NCBI GenBank assembly: GCA_011322515.1
Contig: DRMS01000055.1
Span: 1-6,343 of the forward strand
Length of the DNA stretch: 6,343 nt
Source of the DNA: Leucothrix mucor
Lineage (GTDB): Bacteria > Pseudomonadota > Gammaproteobacteria > Thiotrichales > Thiotrichaceae
Direction: 5' to 3'
This document shows positions 5,239 to 6,343 of the stretch, piece by piece. The translations under genes and the position numbers were made by a program. Below the pieces are notes generated by a model. It worked only from the letters and a program-made list of their open reading frames with translations, ran no database searches and was not told the origin of the DNA. Position 1 is the stretch's first letter; every line of letters begins with the position of its first letter.

Positions 5239-6343
5239 TTAACGCAAGGCTAAAAATGCACGTTTTAAATCAGTCACCAAATCATCTGCATTTTCTAAAC
5301 CAAAACATAATCTTACCAGTCCTGTATTAATTCCCATATCACTTTTTTCGGCATCACAGAGTGAGGCATGACTGCCCGACCAAGGCTGTGCCACCATTGA
5401 GCTTACACACGCCATTCCTGTACCTGTATCAAAGAGTGATAAAGCATCTCTAAACTTCACATAATGTTGTTGATATGGCTCGCTAAAGTCAAAAAAGAGT
5501 ATCCCACCATAGTGCTGTAATTGCTTTGCTGATGTTTCTGGCAGATAAATTTGTTTCACCTCATCTCGTGTTTTGAGAAATTGATATAAGTCATTCGTAA
5601 TACGTACATGCTCACGCATACGAATAGGAAAGGTATGTAGGCTACGACGCAATAGCCATGCGCTATTAGGATCTAAAATTGCGCCTGAATAAAAACGAGA
5701 TTGAAGTAAATCATCGGCTAATTGAGTGTCATTCATTGCAATAAACCCACCCATCACATCACTATGTCCTGAGATATATTTGGTCGCACTGCCTAATGAG
5801 AGGTGTGCGCCACATTGCAGTGGTTTTTGAAATAAGGGGGTTGCCCACGTATTATCAACCACCACTAATGCTTGAGGATTTTTTTGTGCGGTAATATCCG
5901 CTACTTCCTGAATAGGAATGGTTTTTAGAAAAGGATTAGTCGGCGTTTCAAATAAAACCATTGAGACCGTATCAGGGATTTTCTCACGTCCTGCATGAGT
6001 GGATAAATCTAAAATAGAAAGCGTTAGCTTCATCTGCTCAGCATAGCGTTGAAACAGTTTGTAACTACATCCATAAATATACTGATTAATGACCAGATGA
6101 TCACCAGGACGAAGTTGTTGTAATACCAGCATAATAGCGGACATGCCCGTGGTGGTACTCACCACCTGCTTGCATTCTTCTAATAAAGCCAGCGCTCCTT
6201 CAAACTCTACACTATTAGGATTGCTTTTGCGGGTATAAAAATACGCTGAGTCAGCAGTAAAGGCGCTATTTTGGTAGATAGGGGTCGCAACGGGGTGCGT
6301 TTTGGCATTGTCGATGCGAAAGTGGAGTGCTTGCGTTTCAGCG
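5239..6343 (-). CDS. Trans-sulfuration PLP enzyme (cystathionine gamma-synthase/lyase superfamily), N-terminus cut off
   Basis: Cys/Met-metabolism PLP enzyme, fold type I. The frame is open to the window edge, so 367 residues are visible. The GTG near 6165 is internal: upstream codons encode conserved HPVATPIYQNSAF and YTRKSNPN (the family's Y-x-R-x-x-NP cofactor-phosphate motif). About 10-25 N-terminal residues are probably missing. In visible numbering: TTTGMSAI at about 63-70, ETPTNP at 132-137, the PLP-contacting Asp163 in VVDNTWATP, PLP-lysine Lys188 in SATKYISGHSD (codon 5781-5779), and a C-terminal GLVRLCFGLENADDL with the substrate-carboxylate Arg344. TGMSAI resembles E. coli MetB, whereas DNTW and ATKY..GHSD resemble MetC, so gamma-synthase, beta-lyase and gamma-lyase activity cannot be separated by reading. 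The usual SLGGxESL block is GMACVSSM. It is convergent with the repeat-protein gene and not in the hom-thrC operon. A methionine-pathway role is likely but not proven. Confidence 0.92.
   Translation of the reverse strand, partial: AETQALHFRIDNAKTHPVATPIYQNSAFTADSAYFYTRKSNPNSVEFEGALALLEECKQVVSTTTGMSAIMLVLQQLRPGDHLVINQYIYGCSYKLFQRYAEQMKLTLSILDLSTHAGREKIPDTVSMVLFETPTNPFLKTIPIQEVADITAQKNPQALVVVDNTWATPLFQKPLQCGAHLSLGSATKYISGHSDVMGGFIAMNDTQLADDLLQSRFYSGAILDPNSAWLLRRSLHTFPIRMREHVRITNDLYQFLKTRDEVKQIYLPETSAKQLQHYGGILFFDFSEPYQQHYVKFRDALSLFDTGTGMACVSSMVAQPWSGSHASLCDAEKSDMGINTGLVRLCFGLENADDLVTDLKRAFLALR

Overview
The window looks like a piece of an A+T-rich proteobacterial chromosome. A gammaproteobacterium is most likely: a free-standing, ACT-tailed homoserine dehydrogenase is followed directly by threonine synthase, and an Mth938-like gene lies next to them. 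A sulfur-oxidiser-like lineage such as Thiotrichales is only a guess from overall resemblance, not something the sequence proves.

Left part (1-2954): a two-gene minus-strand threonine operon, hom then thrC, joined by an ATGA stop/start overlap. It is read from a recognisable sigma70-type promoter with a perfect TTGACA box in the 124-bp divergent gap. Hom makes homoserine from aspartate semialdehyde, and ThrC makes threonine from phosphohomoserine. The homoserine kinase gene is not in this window. A small plus-strand Mth938-like gene (2955-3326) diverges from hom.

Middle (3327-5238): this is the unusual part. A 556-bp non-coding stretch holds a 10-bp inverted repeat, a 161-bp MITE-like palindromic element flanked by TAA direct repeats, and two short overlapping hairpins that cannot form together. 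It leads into an exported protein with an SH3b domain followed by five His/Cys-rich repeats. Every histidine of the mature protein (30) lies in one of 15 HxH motifs, exactly three per repeat. The gene is followed by a second, unrelated 145-bp MITE-like element flanked by perfect 8-bp direct repeats (CATAAAAA). That element appears to have inserted between the gene and its bidirectional terminator, so the repeat-protein gene is bracketed by two different palindromic mobile elements.

Right end (5239-6343): a minus-strand trans-sulfuration PLP enzyme (cystathionine gamma-synthase / beta-lyase / gamma-lyase superfamily), cut at its N-terminus by the window edge and convergent with the repeat-protein gene. 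It is thematically related to hom/thrC because homoserine esters feed methionine synthesis, but it is not in the same transcription unit.

Best candidates for something undescribed: the HxH/Cys repeat protein, a likely periplasmic or envelope metal-binding module, and the pair of nested palindromic elements around it.
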